DNA from: CAYQLT01 sp964418425
Lineage (GTDB): Bacteria > Bacillota > Limnochordia > Limnochordales > Geochordaceae
DNA: 64,000 bases
Assembly: GCA_964418425.1 (NCBI GenBank)
Contig: CAYQLT010000013.1
Coordinates: forward strand, 1-64,000
Direction: 5' to 3'
In this document: piece after piece, positions 51,261 to 59,688 of the stretch
Layout of the letters: the number at the start of each line of letters is the position of its first letter
Numbering within the stretch: the first letter of the stretch is position 1
Made by a program: the position numbers and the translations under genes
The notes under the pieces: model-generated
Databases searched by the model: none
What the model was told of the DNA's origin: nothing
The model's input: the letters and a program-made list of their open reading frames with translations, nothing else

Positions 51261-51294
51261 AGACAAAAGAAGAGCCGGCGCCTGGTGCGCCGGC
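51261..51294 (-). terminator. Intrinsic terminator after the Spo0E-like gene
   Basis: An 8-bp stem, GCCGGCGC / GCGCCGGC with a 5-base loop, is followed on the minus strand by TCTTCTTTTGTCT. It ends the Spo0E-like transcript ahead of the next promoter. Confidence 0.8.
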
Positions 51295-51426
51295 CCGGAC
51301 CGTGGGCTCCCGGAGCGTCTGAAGCCCGAATCCGCCGCCTCGACACCGCCGACTTGCCTCACCGCCCGCTGCCCGGCGGGACCGGCAACGGGGCGGTGAC
51401 AAACCTTCCTGCCTTCCCGGAAAACC

Positions 51427-51651
51427 TTACGGCCGCTTCGCCTCGCCCTGGCCCGGGCCCCGCCGGCCAGCTGCTGTCAGCCGGACGTAGCGTATGATGA
51501 GACGGTCCAGTTCGTCGTGAAGCTCCGGCGAGTCCTCGTAGGTCACGCCCGGCTGCGCGTACAGCCTCTCTCGCAACTCCTCGATCCGACGCCTCAGCTT
51601 CTCCGCTTCGCTGATGGGGCTGTGGCTCGACTCCGCTTGCTTCAAAACCAA
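51427..51651 (-). CDS. Spo0E-like aspartyl-phosphate phosphatase family protein
   Basis: The 74-residue helical hairpin protein matches the small Spo0E family. Helix 1 is EAEKLRRRIEELRERLYAQP and helix 2 contains the family signature as SPELHDELDRLIIRYVRL (S-x-x-L-D-x-L-I-x-x-Y type). Such proteins dephosphorylate Spo0A-P or related regulators in Bacillota, suggesting a sporulation phosphorelay. It starts at a TTG with AAGGGG seven bases upstream and is followed by a strong terminator, so it is probably monocistronic. Confidence 0.75.
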   Translation of the reverse strand: MVLKQAESSHSPISEAEKLRRRIEELRERLYAQPGVTYEDSPELHDELDRLIIRYVRLTAAGRRGPGQGEAKRP

Positions 51652-51854
51652 CCCCCGACCCCTTCGTTGTGCCGACGGCAGAAGGGGATGCGCTCCGGGG
51701 GCGCCGACGGTCCGCGATCACCGCCGGCCCCCATCCTTCGACGAGAGGTGCGCCCCACCTGCACAATCCCACGATCCCAACCCGATCTGGCAAGATCCCG
51801 CCGGGTCCGCGGTGAACCAATGAGGGGGCGCCGGGAAGGGAGTCGGGCGGCGCC

Positions 51855-53081
51855 TTGCCGATGTGTCGGCAAGGACGGCCAGGCCCGCTCGCCATCCGAG
51901 GTCGAGGCCGTCCGAGGACCGGCTGGGTCCGGCGGATCGCAGGGGGAGGAGGGGCGGCTCTGGGACAGGCCCGAGCCTGGGCACGCAGGCCGACCCGAAC
52001 GGCGGCCGCCGGGGCGGCGCGGGCGCTTGCCGCCCCGGCGCTGGCGCTTGTCTGGGCGACTCTGATCTCCGTGGCCGGGACGGTGGCACACACGCCGCCG
52101 GCCCGGGCCGCAAGCGGGTTGCCGCAGGCTTCCGGGCTTCCGCTGTTGAGCGCCCGCTCGACCGCCATGGGAGGCGCGTACGTGGCGGCGGCCGACGACC
52201 TCTATGCCGCCTTTCACAACCCCGCGGGGCTGGCCGACGTCACCTTTGAGGCAGGCTTTGCCGCCTCAGCCGGCTCGCCGGACGAGGGGATGCCCGTAGC
52301 CAGACTGCTGACCCTCATCCAGGAGGCCTTCAGCCGGCCCGATGACCCCCAGCCCGTTCGGGGCCGGGTCGGGGTGCTGGGCGCTGTGGCCCTGCGAGGT
52401 TCGGCCATCGCGTTGTCCGCGGATGCCAACGTCGATCTGGTCCCAAGCTCCCAAGGGCCCGCCGCAGCCGGCCAGCTGGTCTCGACGGTGACGCTGGCCA
52501 GCGCCCGACGCATCCCGCTGGGAGCATGGGGTGCTTCCCTGGCGCTGGGCAGCGCCGTGCGCCTGCTGCACGTGCGCTCCCTGCGCATCCCCCCACCCGG
52601 AGCCGAAGGCGAGGCCGATTCGGCCCACCTGTGGACGGGCCAGGGCTTCTCCCTGGACATGGGGGCGCAGCTCAAGCTCGGGGATTGGCTCTCGATGGGC
52701 GTCTTCGCCCGTGACCTGGCCGGTGCCCTCACCTGGGCACCCTCGCCGCGCCCCGCGCTGCCCCCCGGGCCGCAGTCCAATCCCTGGGAGGCCATCCGCG
52801 ATGGCTGGGTCGCCGGAGTGGCCGTGGGCGGGCCGGCGACCGGAGTCGGCCTGGCCGGTGAGCTGCGAGCCGATGGCAGCTGGTCCGTGGGGTTCGAGCA
52901 GTGGCTGTTCGACCGGCTCTTGGCGGTGCGCATGGGAAGGCGCCGGGAAGCGGACGGGCAGCTCGCCCACTCGGTGGGACTGGGCCTGCGCCTGGGGCCT
53001 TTTCGGGCCGACGTGGCGGCCGTGGTTCCGGCAGGGCCGGTCCCCGTGGTAGGAGTCGCCAACTTCGGCTTGCGCTTTTAG
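51855..53081 (+). CDS. Outer-membrane beta-barrel protein, PorV/FadL-like
   Basis: The frame is up to 408 residues. After a signal core (APALALVWATLISVAGTVAH, then PPARAA) comes STAMGGAYVAAADDLYAAFH followed by NPAGLADV, the N-terminal signature of PorV/UPF0164 and FadL-like outer-membrane barrels. The rest alternates strand by strand (GVGLAGELRADGSWSVGFEQ, LGLRLGPFRADVAAVVPAG) and the protein ends VGVANFGLRF, with the C-terminal Phe expected of a barrel recognised by BamA. The start is unsettled: TTG 51855, ATG 51861, or CTG 51960, which has GGAGGAGGGG five bases upstream. Confidence 0.78.
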   Translation: MPMCRQGRPGPLAIRGRGRPRTGWVRRIAGGGGAALGQARAWARRPTRTAAAGAARALAAPALALVWATLISVAGTVAHTPPARAASGLPQASGLPLLSARSTAMGGAYVAAADDLYAAFHNPAGLADVTFEAGFAASAGSPDEGMPVARLLTLIQEAFSRPDDPQPVRGRVGVLGAVALRGSAIALSADANVDLVPSSQGPAAAGQLVSTVTLASARRIPLGAWGASLALGSAVRLLHVRSLRIPPPGAEGEADSAHLWTGQGFSLDMGAQLKLGDWLSMGVFARDLAGALTWAPSPRPALPPGPQSNPWEAIRDGWVAGVAVGGPATGVGLAGELRADGSWSVGFEQWLFDRLLAVRMGRRREADGQLAHSVGLGLRLGPFRADVAAVVPAGPVPVVGVANFGLRF

Positions 53082-53234
53082 TCACCACCGGCAGCGTCGG
53101 CGGGCAGCGCGAGCAGCAACCTACATCGCCTTGCGCGGGCCGCACGCTGCCCCGCGGGGCGCCGAGCACCGCCGCGCAGCACCCGGACACGGCCCGGGGA
53201 AGTCCGGCGCCACCCCGCGCAAGCCGGCGGAGGC

Positions 53235-54605
53235 TCAACTTCCGAGGGAGGCCGCCACCTCCGGGCGCACCTCCTCGGGAACATAGAGGTTGGCCGCCGT
53301 GCGCCGCCGGGCCGCCAGAGCCCGTATGATGTCACTCACGGCGGAAAGCTCCCGCAGCCGCCCGGATGCGTCCAGAGCCAGGATGGGAGGCGCGGCCGAC
53401 GCCCGGGCCGGCGCAGGAGCGCCTTCCGTGTACAGGTCGTAGGCCACGTCAGCGGCCCGATCCACCAGGCAGTAGTAGGCGGGCTCCCACCCGGCGCGCC
53501 GGACGATCCGCCGGGCCGCTTCAAGCTGGTCCGGCGTGACGTCGGCCGGAGGCTGACGCCAGACGGGCTTCAGGAGCCGGCGATGCACAAACCGCTGCGC
53601 CATGTCGGCCAGAATAGGATCGGGATGACGCTGCCACAGCTTGATGGCGTACAGGATGTCGTGGTCGTCCAGCGCCAGGTAGTCGGAGAGGGACGGTTCC
53701 TGGGCGGACAAGAACGGGCGCAGGGAGGGAAGCACCCCCAGGCCTCCCGACTCCAGCTCCCCCGTGGCCGCCAGCTCCACGGCCCGACGCCAGATGTTGC
53801 GCAGCACCAAATCCTGGGCGCGGGTGGTCTTGTGGAAGTAAACCTGCCAGTACATGTAATAGCGGGCCAGGACGTACTCTTCGGCGGTGGGGATGCCCTT
53901 GTAGGTGAAGGCGACGCGCCCTTCCGCCATGGTCAGCGTGTTGATCAGCCTCTCCAGGTCGAACCGGCCGTAAAAGGCGCCGGTGTACAGCGCATCCCGC
54001 AAGAGATAGTCCATCCGGTCCACGTCCAGCTGGCTGGCCACCAGGGTGTGCACCCATGAGAGCTCTTCGGGCAGATCGCCCGCCAGTACCCGCACCACCC
54101 GTTCGCTGGTGCCCGGGGCGTGCGCCTCGAGCACCTCGTGCACCTCCGTGGGCCCCACCAGGATCCGCCGGGTCCACTCCTCGTGCCCGCAGCCGGGGGT
54201 CAGCACCCGCTCAAGCCCGTGGGACATCGGGCCGTGGCCGATGTCGTGGAGCAGCGCGGCGGCCCTGGCCAAAAGCTCCAGCTCCGGGTCGATGGCCGCG
54301 GTGCCGGTCTGGCGCAGCCGGGCCAGCACCTTGCCCATCACGTGCATCGCGCCCAGGGCGTGGCCGAAGCGGGAGTGTTCGGCCCCGTGGTAGGTGCCGG
54401 CGGCAGTCCCCAGCTGGCGCAGCCGGCGCAGCCGCTGGAACTCAGGGGTGTCCACCAGCCGGACCAACAGAGGCTCGCGAACTGTGATAAAGTCGTGAAC
54501 AGGGTCACGAAAGGTTTTCTCGAAGCCGGCCGGGTAGGGCCGGCCGGTGGATGAACCGGGAAGCGATGACGGTGGACTGCTCACCGGGCGGTCGCCGCTC
54601 CTCAT
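53235..54605 (-). CDS. HD-domain phosphohydrolase (YwfO/dGTPase-like)
   Basis: The protein has about 456 residues. Its N-terminal HD domain has FRDPVHDFITVREPLLVRLV, TPEFQRLRRLRQLGTAAGTY, HGAEHSRFGHALGAMHV and the metal motif AALLHDIGHGPMSHGLE, then VASQLDVDRMDYLLRDALYT. This is the YwfO/SAMHD1-like dNTP triphosphohydrolase family. A C-terminal helical part of about 120 residues follows. The start is uncertain (ATG 54605 or GTG 54584; neither has an ideal ribosome site). It is divergent from the rhomboid gene and convergent with the barrel gene; the 150 bases to the latter show nothing but GC-rich sequence. Confidence 0.9.
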   Translation of the reverse strand: MRSGDRPVSSPPSSLPGSSTGRPYPAGFEKTFRDPVHDFITVREPLLVRLVDTPEFQRLRRLRQLGTAAGTYHGAEHSRFGHALGAMHVMGKVLARLRQTGTAAIDPELELLARAAALLHDIGHGPMSHGLERVLTPGCGHEEWTRRILVGPTEVHEVLEAHAPGTSERVVRVLAGDLPEELSWVHTLVASQLDVDRMDYLLRDALYTGAFYGRFDLERLINTLTMAEGRVAFTYKGIPTAEEYVLARYYMYWQVYFHKTTRAQDLVLRNIWRRAVELAATGELESGGLGVLPSLRPFLSAQEPSLSDYLALDDHDILYAIKLWQRHPDPILADMAQRFVHRRLLKPVWRQPPADVTPDQLEAARRIVRRAGWEPAYYCLVDRAADVAYDLYTEGAPAPARASAAPPILALDASGRLRELSAVSDIIRALAARRRTAANLYVPEEVRPEVAASLGS

Positions 54606-54638
54606 GCTGCACGGCTGCAACATAGCTGCAGGGAGGTT

Positions 54639-55379
54639 ATGCCCATTATACCTCTGCGCGACAACATTCCGACCCGCCGCTACCCCTACGTCAACAAGAC
54701 GCTGGTCGTCCTCAACGTCCTCATTTTCCTGTACGAGGTGGGGCTGGGCCGCCAGGCGACCTGGCTGTTGTACCAGTGGGGCCTCATCCCGGCCCGCCTC
54801 TGGGGTCTGGCCGACTTCGACGGACTGGGGTGGGCGGGCTACACCCTGGGCGCCGCCGGGCCGCTGCCGCCCGCCTGGGTCACGCTGGTCACCTCCATGT
54901 TTCTCCACGCCGGGTGGATCCACGTCGGCAGCAACATGCTGTACCTGTGGATCTTTGGCGACAACGTGGAGGACCGGCTCGGGCACGCCCGGTTCGCGGC
55001 CTTCTACCTGATAAGCGGGGTGGCCGCCGGGCTGTTGCAGGCCATCTTCGCCGCCAGGGCCACGGTGCCCACCATCGGTGCCAGCGGGGCCGTGGCCGGG
55101 GTTCTCGGGGCGTACTACATCCTCTACCCCTGGGCGCGGGTCAGCACCCTGGTTCCCATCTTTTTCTTCCTGACGGTGGTCGAGATCCCGGCCGGGATCT
55201 TCCTGCTGTTCTGGTTCTTCATCCAGCTCTGGAACGGAGCGCTCTCCATCTCGGCCGCCCCTACCCTGGTGGGTGGGGTAGCCTGGTGGGCCCATATCGG
55301 GGGCTTCGTGGCCGGGATGCTGCTGCTGCGCGGGTGGGGGATCCGGCGCCGGCCCCCGCTCCCGCCCGGCTGGCTGTGA
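54639..55379 (+). CDS. Rhomboid-family intramembrane serine protease
   Basis: The 246-residue polytopic membrane protein begins MPIIPLRDNIPTRRYPYVNK, the usual bacterial rhomboid N terminus. The catalytic Ser149 is in TIGASGAVAGVLGAY and His219 in WWAHIGGFVAGM. The oxyanion-region motif is FLHAGWIHVGSNMLYLWIFG with GDNVEDRLGH following. Seven hydrophobic segments can be counted. The ATG has GGGAGG two to four bases upstream, rather close. Substrates are unknown. Confidence 0.93.
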   Translation: MPIIPLRDNIPTRRYPYVNKTLVVLNVLIFLYEVGLGRQATWLLYQWGLIPARLWGLADFDGLGWAGYTLGAAGPLPPAWVTLVTSMFLHAGWIHVGSNMLYLWIFGDNVEDRLGHARFAAFYLISGVAAGLLQAIFAARATVPTIGASGAVAGVLGAYYILYPWARVSTLVPIFFFLTVVEIPAGIFLLFWFFIQLWNGALSISAAPTLVGGVAWWAHIGGFVAGMLLLRGWGIRRRPPLPPGWL

Positions 55380-55550
55380 GACGGCCCGGCCCACGGCCGC
55401 CCGGCGGCTCTTGCGCATACCTGCCGGCGCGGCTACCATTTAGGGTAGCTTTCATAACGGAAGGCCTGCCTGCGGAGAAGCCAGCCCTGCCGGCAGGCCG
55501 ACTTCTTTCGCCCTCAGGCCGGGCTCGTGTGGCGGAGGTGTGGAGGTTCC

Positions 55551-55805
55551 GTGCCAACGTACGAGTATGCGTGCGACCGGTGCGGTCGGTTCGAGCAGTT
55601 CCAGAGCATCTCCGAAAGCGCATTGGAGAGCTGCCCCACCTGCGGAGGGCCGGTGCGGCGGCTGCTCAGCCGCAACTTCAACATCCTGTTCAAAGGGTCG
55701 GGGTTCCACGTCACCGACTACCGGAGCAACTCGTACAAAAAGCAGGAGAAGAAGGAGGCCGAGGCGGCCTCTTCCCGTTCGGGCAGCTCCAGCCTCGACG
55801 ACTGA
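55551..55805 (+). CDS. FmdB-family zinc ribbon protein
   Basis: The 84-residue protein has the FmdB zinc ribbon: PTYEYACDRCGRFEQFQSIS, then SCPTCGGPVRRLLSRNF and the typical C-terminal block FKGSGFHVTDYRSNSYKK, with a charged Ser-rich tail. These putative regulatory proteins are widespread and their function is poorly known. It starts at a GTG with GGAGG four bases upstream. The 171 bases between it and rhomboid hold no other gene. Confidence 0.88.
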   Translation: MPTYEYACDRCGRFEQFQSISESALESCPTCGGPVRRLLSRNFNILFKGSGFHVTDYRSNSYKKQEKKEAEAASSRSGSSSLDD

Positions 55806-55964
55806 GGCCCGCAGGCGGGGTCTGTCCACGGCCCTCGGCTGAGAGGGAGCGGGAGGCTGCCGGCGGGCGGCGGGCACAGCCGACCGGAGGCTGGCCCGGC
55901 CGGCGACGGGCTTGCGGCTTGCCGGTAGCCGGCACCCCTCCCGACCACGAAGGGCACCCCCAGC

Positions 55965-56561
55965 TCACGACGCGGAAGCCGAGCCGGAGCCATCCAGGCC
56001 CAGCTGTGGCGCCACCGAGCGCATGGCGTCGATGACCGTCTGGATGTGTTCGTCCAGGGGGACGCCCAGCTCCTCCGCTCCTTGAAAGATCTCCTCGCGG
56101 TGGACTCCCCGGGCAAAGGCCTTGTCCTTGAACTTCTTCTTGACCGACTCGACGGTCACCTCGTGCAGGCTCTTGGACGGGCGCACCAGGGCCACCGCGG
56201 TGATGAACCCCGTCAGCTCGTCGCAGGCGAAAAGCGCCTTGTCCACGGGGCTGGTGCGGGGGCAGCCCGTGCGGCTGTTGTGGGAGGCGATGGCGTAGGT
56301 GACCGCCTCAGGGTAGCCCCGGCGGCGCAGCTCCTCAACGGCCTTGAGGGGATGCACCTCCAGGTCGGGGTACCGCTCGTAGTCCATGTCGTGCAAAAGC
56401 CCCGCCAGGGCCCACTGATGCTCGTCGCCGCCGAAGCGGCGGGCGTACGCCCGCATCGCCGCCTCCACGGCCAGCATGTGCTTGATGAGGTTAGGGTTCT
56501 GCACCCATTCGTTGAGCAAGGCCCACGCCGCTTCCCGGCTCGGCACCCGTTCGCCCGACAC
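55965..56561 (-). CDS. HDIG/HD-superfamily hydrolase
   Basis: The 198-residue single-domain HD protein has LNEWVQNPNLIKHMLAVEAA, AGLLHDMDYERYPDLEVHPL (metal His-Asp), ASHNSRTGCPRTSPVDKALF and ACDELTGFITAVALVRP, the pattern of a common bacterial HDIG phosphohydrolase group. The substrate is not known. The GTG start has GGAGAGGGG close upstream. It is convergent with the fmdB-type gene (159 bases apart) and is followed in the same direction by no further gene before that. Confidence 0.87.
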   Translation of the reverse strand: MSGERVPSREAAWALLNEWVQNPNLIKHMLAVEAAMRAYARRFGGDEHQWALAGLLHDMDYERYPDLEVHPLKAVEELRRRGYPEAVTYAIASHNSRTGCPRTSPVDKALFACDELTGFITAVALVRPSKSLHEVTVESVKKKFKDKAFARGVHREEIFQGAEELGVPLDEHIQTVIDAMRSVAPQLGLDGSGSASAS

Positions 56562-56639
56562 GTCGCCCCTCTCCTTCCTCGTCGTCTTCGTCCTGCGCTG
56601 CGGGCCTCCGGCGGCCCGGCGCCCCCACGATCCGGTCGC

Positions 56640-57461
56640 TCAGTAAGTGATCGACAGCCCGCCGTCGACGAACAGCGTCTGCCCGGTCACGTAGGTGCAC
56701 GACGGCGATGCGAAGAAGACCACCGCCGCCGCCACCTCCTCCGGCCGCCCCGCCCGGGCCAGGGGGATGCGCCGCTGGCCGACGTAAAACTCCCGGAACA
56801 CCTCCGTCTTGAGGTCGCTTTCGCCCCGTGCCGTGGCCATGGCCGTCTCGATGAACCCCGGCGCCACCCCGTTGACCAGCACCCCGTAGGGAGCCAGCTC
56901 TACCGCCAGCGACCGGGTGAGCTGGTCGAGCGCCCCTTTGGCCGCGTTGTAGGCGGACGACCAGCCCACGCCGAAGGCGCCGTTGACCGATGAGACGTTG
57001 ACGATGCGCCCGCCCCGCCCCGCCCGGGCCAACCGAGCCGCCACCGCCCGGCTGCAGTAGACAGCGCCGGCCAGGTTGGCCCGCAAAAGGGCCCACCACC
57101 GCTCGTCGGGGGTCGTGAGAAACTCGTGGGGCTCAAACACGCCGGCGTTATTGACCAGCACGCTCACGGGCCCCAGTCCCCGCCACACCTGTTCCACCAG
57201 CGCCTCCACGGCGGCCGGATCCGTCACGTCCGCCGTGACGGCCATCACCGGGACGCCGTGGCGGCGCACCAGGGCCCCGGTCTCCTCGATCTCCGCCCGG
57301 GTTCGGGAGACCAGGGCACAGCCTGCCCCTTCGGCAGCCAGCGCCACAGCCACGGCCCGGCCGATGCCCCGTCCGGCGCCGGTCACCAGTGCCACCTGCC
57401 CGGCCAGCCGCCCCTTCGGCGGGCCGGCGGCAGGCCCCTCCGAAGCCGCTGCCGGCTGCAC
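56640..57461 (-). CDS. Short-chain dehydrogenase/reductase (FabG-like)
   Basis: The 273-residue SDR has the cofactor loop TGAGRGIG (27-34), NNAG in VLVNNAGVFEP, catalytic Tyr171 and Lys175 (SAYNAAKGALDQL) preceded by NVSSVNGA, and the C-terminal VTGQTLFVDGG. Arg31 and Arg53 in the cofactor site region suggest NADP(H). 3-Oxoacyl-ACP reductase is the closest generic role, but many SDR substrates are possible. It starts at a GTG immediately after the IMPase stop, so the two genes are coupled. Confidence 0.9.
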   Translation of the reverse strand: MQPAAASEGPAAGPPKGRLAGQVALVTGAGRGIGRAVAVALAAEGAGCALVSRTRAEIEETGALVRRHGVPVMAVTADVTDPAAVEALVEQVWRGLGPVSVLVNNAGVFEPHEFLTTPDERWWALLRANLAGAVYCSRAVAARLARAGRGGRIVNVSSVNGAFGVGWSSAYNAAKGALDQLTRSLAVELAPYGVLVNGVAPGFIETAMATARGESDLKTEVFREFYVGQRRIPLARAGRPEEVAAAVVFFASPSCTYVTGQTLFVDGGLSITY

Positions 57462-58406
57462 CTACGCCTGCGCCCCCTCCGGGCGGCGTCCGGCCCGCGA
57501 CGCCTCCAGCAGCGACCCACCGGCGCCGGGCAGCTCGCCCGAGCATGCCGCCGGCCCCGATCCCATACCGGTTCGGCCCAGCCGGAGCACCTCCAGCATG
57601 GCGCCGTGGATACGTCCGTTGGAGGCCACCACGTTGACCGGCCCCTCGCCCACCAACCGCAGGGGTTGTCCGAAAAAGTCGCTCACCCGGCCACCGGCCT
57701 CCTCCACGATGAGAAGCCCCGCCGCCACATCCCACGGGTGCAGCCGGTACTCCCAAAAGCCGTCGAACCACCCCTCGGCCACCCAGCACATGTCCAGCGC
57801 CGCCGACCCGAGCCGCCGGATACCCTGAACCCGCCGGGCAAAATTGGCCACGTGGTCCAGGTTGGTCTCCTCCGTGTCGCGGATGTTGTAGGCGAACCCG
57901 GTGGCGAGAAGAGCCCGGTCCAGCTCGCCGATCCAGGAGACCCGCAGAAGGCGCCCGTTGCGGCGGGCTCCCTTCCCCCGCCCGGCCTGATACAGCCTCT
58001 CGGCCACCGGTTCGTAAACCGCCGCCGCCAGCACCTCCCCGCCCCGCTCCACCGCGACGGAGACCGCAAACACGGGCAGCCCGTGCGCGTAATTGGTGGT
58101 GCCGTCCAGCGGGTCCACAAGCCACCGGTAGCCGCCATCTCCCTCAATGGCGCCCCGCTCCTCGGTCAGCACGTCGTCGTCGGGGTAGCGGGACCGGATC
58201 ACCTCGATCACCTGCTGCTCGGAGCGGCGGTCCCCCTCGGTGACCAGATCCACCGGGCCCTTGAAGCTCAGCCCCGAGGCCAGAAACTCTGCCCAGTGGT
58301 CCCGCAAAAGAGCCCCCGCCCGGGTCGCCGCCTGAGCTGCCGTCTCCATCATCGCCTCGATGGTTCGACTTTCGTCCGAGCCGCTACGCTCTCCCACTGT
58401 GGCCAC
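57462..58406 (-). CDS. Inositol monophosphatase family protein
   Basis: The 314-residue product has the lithium-sensitive phosphatase motifs: VDLVTEGDRRSEQQVIEVIR, LTEERGA (metal Glu), the signature WLVDPLDGTTNYAHG (metal Asps) and the C-terminal HPWDVAAGLLIVEEAGG. It may act on inositol-1-phosphate, histidinol phosphate or other small phosphates. A C-terminal tail of about 45 residues after the domain is unusual. GTG 58406 is preferred (AAAGGGG four bases upstream); ATG 58430 has no ribosome site. Confidence 0.9.
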   Translation of the reverse strand: MATVGERSGSDESRTIEAMMETAAQAATRAGALLRDHWAEFLASGLSFKGPVDLVTEGDRRSEQQVIEVIRSRYPDDDVLTEERGAIEGDGGYRWLVDPLDGTTNYAHGLPVFAVSVAVERGGEVLAAAVYEPVAERLYQAGRGKGARRNGRLLRVSWIGELDRALLATGFAYNIRDTEETNLDHVANFARRVQGIRRLGSAALDMCWVAEGWFDGFWEYRLHPWDVAAGLLIVEEAGGRVSDFFGQPLRLVGEGPVNVVASNGRIHGAMLEVLRLGRTGMGSGPAACSGELPGAGGSLLEASRAGRRPEGAQA

Positions 58407-58485
58407 CGTTCCCCTTTGCACCGACTGCATCCCACGGTCCCGTCAAAACCACGGCCTGCCGCCACAGCTGCGGCGGGTCGGGCAT

Positions 58486-59583
58486 TCACCCCCGCAAATC
58501 CCGCCAGGCCGGCACCCCTCCCAGCCCTTCCGCCGCCCGAACGGCCTGGACGATGGCCTGCGCCACCAGGTCGGCCGCCAGCGACCCGGCCTCGGAGACG
58601 ACCAGCGCCCGCGCCCCGCCGTCGTAAAGCGCCCCTTCTCCCCCCGACAGCGCCACGATGGTGTCGCCGTCCCACAGGGTGTGGGCCGGCCGGATGGCTC
58701 GGGCCAGCCCGTCGTGGGCCATCTGAGCCACCTTGGTCAGGTCTGCGCCCGTGAGCGGAAGGTCGGTGAGCACGCAGGCCAACGTGGTGGCCTGTCCGGG
58801 GCCCAGCAGCGGATCGCGGGCCTGCATCCTCGCCCGGTCGGCCTGACCGGCCCCGGGTGCCTGCGCCTGCCCCATGCCAGCCTCCCGCGTCGCGGCCTGC
58901 CCCCTGCCAGCTCTCGGTGCCGTCTCCTGACCCCGGCCAGGCTCCGGGATTGCCGCCACGGGCCGGCGGGACTGGCGATCCCAGGCCCCGGCCAGCCACC
59001 GCCCGGTCGGCCACTCGTAGACGTCTCCCACGCAGTTGACGGCCGCGACAGCGGCCATCGCCCGCCCACCCGCGAGCCGGCCGTATGCCACCCCCAGCCC
59101 GCCCTTCATGCGCCGCTCGGGCCCGAAGGCCTTGCCCACCGTGGCGCCCGTCCCGGCCCCCACGCTCCCCTGCTCCAGCTCCCCATCCAGGGCCGCCGCC
59201 TCGCAGGCCGCCCACCCCGCCTGCTCGTCGGGCCGGGCATGGGGGTCGCCCAGATCCAGGTCGTACAGCACCGCCGCCACCACCAGAGGCACGGGGCCGG
59301 CGGGGGTGGCAAAGCCCTCCCCCCGCTTTTCCAGATAGCGCATGACCCCGGCCGCCGCGTCCAGCCCGAACGCGCTCCCGCCGGTAAGCAGCACGGCGTG
59401 AATCGACTCCACCAGGTTTCCGGGCCGCAAAAGCTCGGTCTCCCGGGAGCCCGGTGCGCTCCCCCGCACGTCGACCCCGGCCCGGCAACCCTGCGGGCAC
59501 AGCACCACCGTGCAGCCGGTCAGGCCCCGGCGATCTGTAAAGTGGCCAACCTCGAAGCGCTCCAGCCCCGGCAGCCGTGCCAG
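58486..59583 (-). CDS. P1 family (DmpA/BapA) aminopeptidase, apparent CTG start
   Basis: The 365-residue Ntn-type self-cleaving peptidase shows ESIHAVLLTGGSAFGLDAAA, GVMRYLEKRGEGF, GTGATVGKAFGPERRMKGGL and the cleavage-site region GQATTLACVLTDLPLT, with the likely nucleophile near Thr266, then KVAQMAHDGLARAIRPAHT. An Ala/Gly/Gln-rich insert precedes the cleavage site. The conserved N terminus (EVGHFTDRRGLTGCTVVL) lies upstream of the first ATG/GTG/TTG codon. A CTG at 59581-59583, nine bases after GGAGGAGG and three codons after an in-frame TAG, is the best start. Confidence 0.87.
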   Translation of the reverse strand: MARLPGLERFEVGHFTDRRGLTGCTVVLCPQGCRAGVDVRGSAPGSRETELLRPGNLVESIHAVLLTGGSAFGLDAAAGVMRYLEKRGEGFATPAGPVPLVVAAVLYDLDLGDPHARPDEQAGWAACEAAALDGELEQGSVGAGTGATVGKAFGPERRMKGGLGVAYGRLAGGRAMAAVAAVNCVGDVYEWPTGRWLAGAWDRQSRRPVAAIPEPGRGQETAPRAGRGQAATREAGMGQAQAPGAGQADRARMQARDPLLGPGQATTLACVLTDLPLTGADLTKVAQMAHDGLARAIRPAHTLWDGDTIVALSGGEGALYDGGARALVVSEAGSLAADLVAQAIVQAVRAAEGLGGVPAWRDLRG

Positions 59584-59688
59584 GAAGGGCTACCTCCTCC
59601 CGGGAACTTTACCACCGAGCGCCCCGGCGGATCAACGCGGCGCCTGCCGCCGCTGCGGCCCTGGGGCGTCCGGAAAGGGGTTGGGCCT

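Noticed and set aside
53082..53234. Intergenic GC-rich stretch between the barrel gene and the HD gene as a small gene or terminator
   Set aside because: Short frames lack ribosome sites, and no hairpin with a T tract was found.
58360..59688. About 440 codons upstream of coaBC in the same frame
   Set aside because: Antisense to the P1 peptidase and IMPase genes with no CoaBC similarity; a TTG with a ribosome site marks the likely start at 59689.
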